A DNA stretch of 64,000 nucleotides, taken from positions 299,408,167-299,472,166 of the forward strand of contig CM041779.1 of NCBI GenBank assembly GCA_023374045.1, read 5' to 3'. Origin of the DNA: Limonium bicolor. Taxonomy: Eukaryota > Streptophyta > Magnoliopsida > Caryophyllales > Plumbaginaceae. Both the position numbers and the translations under genes were made by a program. Each line of letters opens with the position of its first letter. Position 1 is the first letter of the stretch. Of this stretch, positions 59,657 to 64,000 are shown one piece after another. Under the pieces are notes generated by a model, which searched no databases, was not told the origin of the DNA, and saw only the letters and a list, made by a program, of their open reading frames with translations.

Positions 59657-59822
59657 GTCCGCCTGCGGTACCTCCCCCCTGTCCGCCTGGTTTGTGAGCG
59701 GACGTCTCTGTTGTTAACACCGCGCCTTTGTTCTGTCCGCCTGTGCGTCCTCCATCCTGTCCGCCTCTATTTCAAGCGGATGTCACATATATATGTTGTC
59801 CGCCTTCTAGTTTTGGGCGGAT
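59657..59822. repeat. GTCCGCC repeat array in E6 LTR
   Basis: GTCCGCCT occurs at 59657, 59681, 59735, 59759 and 59798. Copies at 59681, 59759 and 59798 pair with a downstream AGCGGAC, AGCGGAT or GGCGGAT to form hairpins of about 23 nt. The pair pattern repeats with a 78-nt period. It lies 0.30-0.46 kb from the LTR start. Confidence 0.75.
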
Positions 59823-59910
59823 GTGAATACTTGGTCGTGGTGGTTTAGAAATATTGAAACCATGACATGCTGTTACGTGATTGTAGTTAGTTTTTTGATG
59901 TGCTGTACGT

Positions 59911-59916
59911 GTATAT

Positions 59917-59950
<34 letters not shown>

Positions 59951-59955
59951 ATATA
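59911..59955. repeat. (TA)n microsatellite
   Basis: TATATATATATATATATATG-type run in the E6 LTR. Confidence 0.85.
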
Positions 59956-60119
59956 CCGGTGTATTTGTAATTTTCCTGCATTAGACACATAAAATGTATC
60001 AGTTCACATCAATACATAAATTCATGGAAAAACATATGATAAGTGGGAAATATGACATTAATTATTATGAAAATAGAAAGAATTAAAGCCCTAAAAATAT
60101 ATGTATTTCACACTTATCA

Positions 60120-60132
60120 AACTCCCCCATAC
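60120..60132 (-). other. E6 polypurine tract
   Basis: Minus strand reads AAGTATGGGGGAGTTTGATAAG across the junction region; the tract sits directly before the LTR start. Confidence 0.85.
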
Positions 60133-61451
60133 TTATCTTTTGCTTGTCCTCAAGCAAATCTTTTTGACATAATGTTTAAACAAGTTAAGCAGACAATAAA
60201 CAAGTAAGGAGAGCACAGAAGAGGTAATTGCCGATCTTTTCAGATTTTGAAAGGGTACTAATAACATTAATTTTATTTGATATATTTCTCTATTTCTGAG
60301 AATAACTCTGAAGTCCTGCAAAAAGAAGAGAAGCAGCACCATGAAAATTCTGCTTTTAACCCTGAGCCAATCCACCATTTTCTTTCACATTTCCTTGAAC
60401 GACAAGGGGCATGAAGTAAAATCTTATTCCATTATACCTTTCAATGCCACATACTCATGATCCATAATGACGATTTTTCATTTTAGTACCGAATGCACAG
60501 ATACTTTAATTTTGAAGTTTATTTTTCCTTCACCTCAGACTTTTCTCTCCACCCTTGTAGCGGTTTTGGGTCTACTATCCCAGATACCGAGTACCTTAGG
60601 TAGCCGGGTGATGAAGCACCCCTAAGAACTTAATAACCGAGTGGACGAGGCCTGTTTAGGATCAGAATATGCCTGTTTGGATCAGAGGAGTACCTTGCCT
60701 TGTTCTTTTTCCACCGTTTCATTCCAATTCAAATCCAGGCTCAAGATCAAAACAAAATTCAAATGATAATTTCCTCAGAATTTTTTTGAGTAAGGAGCAG
60801 AGTAATAATAATTTTTTTTGTGTGTACCCTTTAAACCTGTTAATACCAGCATTACTCCCTCTATGGCTCCTTCTTTGATTATTAATCACTTAACAAATTA
60901 AACACAGTGTCGAAAAAGAAAACTTAAACTTAAGAGCAAGCTTTTGATTATTATCTCTCCCCCACACTTGAACCAAAGCAATGCCCTCATTGCATAGAAA
61001 GAATTAAAATAACAGGGCATGCAAACTAGCTGGGTAATGATCAAAAAGCATGGTAATAAGAGATATTTAAATTTAAAGAGCAAGGTATGGATAATGTACT
61101 CCCCTGATTGCATGCAGAATATGTAGAGTAGCTCCCCCACACTTGAGTTCAGCCGTAGAATGACGTAATATTTACCTTGAAGAAATATTCTAAACAGCCA
61201 GAAGAACTCAAGTTAATTCTCCTCGTTCTCTCTTCTTTCTTTTTATTTCACTCTTTTTTTTTTGCATAAATAAAATACAGAATATAAACACAATACAGAT
61301 TAAAAAGATAGATAGTAGGGTGCCTCCTACCAAGCCGCCCATCTTTAAGGTCTTTGGCTAGACCGTACCTCATTGATTTAAGTTGTAACTGGTTCTTTGA
61401 AGAGAAGCGCAGAAGCTTCTTCGTTATCCAACGTGTTTCCCATATACAATT
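60133..61451 (-). other. E6 3' untranslated region
   Basis: About 1.3 kb between pol and the LTR with no coherent reading frame. Two further polypurine-like copies on the minus strand, CAAGTGTGGGGGAG, lie at about 60957-60971 and 61130-61144. Athila elements often carry an env-like or unknown frame here; none is readable in this copy. Confidence 0.65.
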
Positions 61452-63038
61452 TTATTCGCGCTCCATTGACTTTAAATGATCCACCCTTTTATTGTCCAAT
61501 TCCACCGCTCCATAAGGGGAGGTAGATATTATTTTAAATGGTCCAGACCAGAAGGATTTTAACTTACCTGGGAAGAACTTTAGTCGGGAATTATAAAGGA
61601 GGACATAATCTCCCACTTTGAAGTCTCGCTTGGCAATCATCTTATCGTGCCAACGCTTGGTCCTCTCCTTATAAATCACTGCATTTTCATACGAGTTGTA
61701 CCTTAGTTCTTCCAGTTCTGTCAACTGGAACTTTCTCCTTTCACCGGCTTTTTGTAGATCGAAGTTCAACACCTTTAGAGCCCAATAAGATTTATGCTCT
61801 AATTCCACAGGCAGGTGACATGCCTTCCCAAAAACTAGTTTGTAGGGAGACACGCCGATAGGTGTTTTGAAGGCGGTACGGTATGCCCAGAGTGCATCAT
61901 CCAATTTAATGGACCAATCCTTTCGAGAAGAGCTCACCGTCTTCTGTAGAATCCATTTTAGCTCTCTATTTGTTATCTCTGCCTGACCATTTGTTTGAGG
62001 ATGGTATGGTAGAGCAACCTTATGGCGGACTCCATATTTTTTCAGGAGAGCATCAAATTGGCGATTGCAGAAATGAGAACCACCATCACTGATTATTGCT
62101 CTTGGAACACCGAATCGACTGAAAATGTTCTTCTTTATGAACTTCATCACAACTTTACCATCATTAGTAGAGCAAGCAAGGGCTTCCGCCCATTTAGAAA
62201 CATAATCGACTGCTACTAAGATGTATAAATTTCCAAATGAATTTGGGAAGGGTCCCATAAAATCAATCCCCCAAACATCAAATAATTCAACCTCTAGCAT
62301 ATTGTTTAAGGGAAGTTCATTACGGCGAGAAATATTACCTTGCCTTTGACACCGATCACAAGTAGACACAAAAGCATGACAGTCTTTGTGAAGGGTGTTC
62401 CAATAGAAACCGGATTCAAGTACCTTTGCAGCTGTACGGGTTGCACCGTGATGTCCGCCGGTTTCTCTAGAATGGCAATGGAGAAGAATATTTCTGATTT
62501 CTGTCTCTGGGACACATCTCCTGATAATACCATCTGCACAGATTTTGAAAAGAAATGGATCATCCCATAAATAATGTTTGACAATAGAAAAGAACCTTTT
62601 TCTCTGCTGATAAGTCATATCAGCTGGGATGATCTTTGTAGCCAGATAATTTGCAATGTCAAACCAAGGGTCTCTTGCCGTTTGAATTGTGAAAACTGCC
62701 TCGTCCGGGAAAAATTCATTGATGGGTCTCGTCTTCTGGTCCCTCCATTCTTGATAAGTGGTCAGCCACACATTCTGGATACCTCTCTTATCCCTTATCT
62801 CGATGTCGAATTCTTGTAAGAGAAGTATCCATCTTATCAACCTTGGTTTTGCATCTGCTTTGGCAAATAAATACTTGAGAGCAGAATGATCAGTATGAAT
62901 AATGACCTTACTACCCAATAAATATGAACGAAATTTATCCAAAGCGAAGACGACTGCCAGTAATTCTTTTTCGGTGGTGGCATAATTTTTCTGAGCATCA
63001 TTTAAAGTGCGGCTTGCATAATAATTACTCTCAGAACC
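61452..63038 (-). CDS. pol: E6 pol, RNase H and integrase part (Athila type), open frame
   Basis: Open on the minus strand from a TAA at 63039-63041 to the stop after SMERE. The first part is RNase [33 protein letters not shown] and [10 protein letters not shown]. The DHLSR motif expected next (about codons 58-68 counted from the Met at 62942) is out of frame, because compensating small shifts have replaced it. Integrase follows: zinc-binding His-His-Cys-Cys ([12 protein letters not shown], then CDRC at 195-198) and the DDE triad D227 (GIDFMGPFP), D286 (ISDGG) and E322 ([10 protein letters not shown]), with 35 residues between the last two. The tail [20 protein letters not shown] is typical of Athila/Tat. 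The domain is almost intact although upstream RT is broken. It would be made as part of a polyprotein, not from its own start. Confidence 0.9.
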   Translation of the reverse strand, partial: GSESNYYASRTLNDAQKNYATTEKELLAVVFALDKFRSYLLGSKVIIHTDHSALKYLFAKADAKPRLIRWILLLQEFDIEIRDKRGIQNVWLTTYQEWRDQKTRPINEFFPDEAVFTIQTARDPWFDIANYLATKIIPADMTYQQRKRFFSIVKHYLWDDPFLFKICADGIIRRCVPETEIRNILLHCHSRETGGHHGATRTAAKVLESGFYWNTLHKDCHAFVSTCDRCQRQGNISRRNELPLNNMLEVELFDVWGIDFMGPFPNSFGNLYILVAVDYVSKWAEALACSTNDGKVVMKFIKKNIFSRFGVPRAIISDGGSHFCNRQFDALLKKYGVRHKVALPYHPQTNGQAEITNRELKWILQKTVSSSRKDWSIKLDDALWAYRTAFKTPIGVSPYKLVFGKACHLPVELEHKSYWALKVLNFDLQKAGERRKFQLTELEELRYNSYENAVIYKERTKRWHDKMIAKRDFKVGDYVLLYNSRLKFFPGKLKSFWSGPFKIISTSPYGAVELDNKRVDHLKSMERE

Positions 63039-64000
63039 TTATCTATTTCTGGCACAAAACAGCGCCCACCGCATAATCACTGGCGTCACACATAATTTCA
63101 AAGGGTTGTGACCAGTCGGGTGATACAACAATAGGAGCAGAGACAAGTTTTTCTTTCAACAAATTAAAAGCTGCTAAACATTCATCAGAAAAATGAAATT
63201 TAGCATCTTTAGTCAGTAAAGTGCAGAGAGGCTTAGAAATCTTGGAAAAGTTTTTAATGAATCGTCTGTAAAAACCTGCATGTCCAAGAAAACTTCGATA
63301 CCTCTGACAGTAGTAGGAGGGGGAAGTTTTTCTATTACCTCGATTTTAGCACGGTCACCTCAATACCTTTGGAAGACACGTTATGTCCTAGCACGATCCC
63401 TTCACGAACCATGAAGTGACATTTCCCAGTTCAGGACTAGATTTGTGTCTTCACACCTGGCCAAAATAAGATCAAGATTCTCCAGGCAAGTATCAAATGT
63501 CGAACCAAAAACAGAGAAGTCATCCATAAAGACTTCTATACATTTTTCAATGTAATCAGAGAAAATAGCCATCATGCACCGTTGAAAAGTAGCTGGTGCA
63601 TTACATAATCCAAATGGCATTCTTTTATAGCGTATGTTCCATAAGGACAGGTAAAAGTAGTTTTATCCTGGTCTTCTGGAGCAATTGGGATCTGAAAATA
63701 TCCGGAATAGCCATCTAGAAAACAATAATAGTCCTGACCTGCTAACCTTTCCAGCATTTGGTCAATAAAAGGTAAGGGAAAGTGATCCTTACGTGTGGCG
63801 GTATTCAATTTCCTGTAGTCTATACAGACTCTCCAACCGGTAGTGGTGCGTTGAGGAATCAACTCACCTTTCTCGTTGGGAACTACAGTTATTCCGCCCT
63901 TCTTTGGCACCACCTGCACTGGGCTTACCCATTTGCTATCTGAAATTGGATAGATAATGCCAGCGTCAAGTAGTTTTATTACCTCTTTCTTGACCACCTC
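63039..64000 (-). pseudogene. pol: E6 pol, reverse transcriptase part, broken and cut by window end
   Basis: Minus-strand RT of Athila/Tat type. From the window end: WVSPVQVVPKKGG, GWRVCIDYRKLNTATRKDH and FLDGYSGYFQIPIAPEDQ; then, after a frameshift near 63610, MPFGLCNAPATFQRCMM and the catalytic box EVFMDDFSVFG. A further shift near 63405 leads into VREGIVLGHNVSSKGIEV and GFYRRFIKNFSKISKP, then a TAG and a shift near 63036-63050 before RNase H. At least three breaks make it a pseudogene. FMDD in place of YMDD is normal for this group. Gag and protease lie beyond the window. Confidence 0.9.

Larger units (their letters stand above)
58483..60119 (-). mobile_element. E6 3' LTR (Athila-like, minus strand), 1637 bp
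   Basis: Read on the minus strand it starts TGATAAGTGTGAAATAC next to a polypurine tract and ends TTTCTACAACA. Its start resembles the E4 LTR start, but the body differs, so it is another family. It inserted into the E5 3' LTR and is therefore the youngest large insertion seen here. It contains a GTCCGCC repeat array at a similar distance from its start as the E4 hairpin array, and a TA microsatellite. Confidence 0.87.

Noticed and set aside
59573..59848. 91-codon frame with Arg/Leu/Pro repeats
   Set aside because: Runs through the GTCCGCC repeats of the E6 LTR; no domain.
1..64000. tRNA, rRNA or host protein-coding genes
   Set aside because: No cloverleaf-like or rRNA-like stretch was noticed, and every recognisable protein is transposon-borne. 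A computed tRNA scan would be needed to exclude decayed copies.

Overview
This window is repeat-rich nuclear DNA of a plant, most likely a eudicot with a large genome (the species call is inference). It is AT-rich. I see no convincing host gene, tRNA or rRNA. Nearly all of it is a nest of transposons: five LTR-retrotransposon bodies, one solo LTR, one miniature LTR element (TRIM/SMART type) and one non-autonomous CACTA DNA transposon. Most are Ty3/gypsy elements with very long LTRs (3.7 to 5.9 kb), an initiator-Met primer-binding site, a T-AAGGGGGG polypurine tract and, where readable, a C-terminal chromodomain. This fits the Tekay/Del chromovirus lineage. Two others are Athila/Tat-like, recognised by the primer site TGGCGCCGTTGCCGGGGA or by Athila-type pol.

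Layout. E1, the oldest, covers its 5' LTR (1-7132), internal region (7133-27212) and 3' LTR (from 27213). A solo LTR (923-5304) sits in its 5' LTR. Element E2 (9353-23544) sits in its internal region. A TRIM (30615-31064) and element E3 (from 32861) sit in its 3' LTR. E3 has a 5' LTR (32861-41129) split by a CACTA element (35431-39953). Its internal region carries a broken gag with spliceosomal-type introns, followed directly by a broken AlkB-family dioxygenase (42971-43710). E3 is cut by Athila-like element E4 (from 43736). E4's gag is cut by E5 (from 46431). E5's 3' LTR is cut at 58482/58483 by E6, an Athila-like element on the minus strand whose 3' LTR, integrase/RNase H and part of the RT fill 58483-64000.

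How the parts relate. E2 and E5 have nearly identical LTR pairs, so they inserted recently, but their internal regions are full of stop codons and shuffled blocks. They look like non-autonomous elements moved in trans by a relative. What is conserved between families is cis-acting: the primer site inside a hairpin, the polypurine tract (twice per element), a block of about 140 bp upstream of the 3' LTR, and a striking LTR architecture. That architecture is a ladder of AAG|GTAA splice-donor-like sites with nearly fixed spacing (about 166 then 200 nt), a tandem array of 36-nt GC-rich hairpins with a 72-nt period, and a hairpin plus T-tract plus CAG acceptor near the LTR end. The same 36-nt hairpin, with identical arms, also occurs in the Athila-like E4 LTR. 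The two most unusual points are this hairpin/splicing architecture and the gag-AlkB arrangement in E3. All comparisons were made by eye, without alignment or database search.
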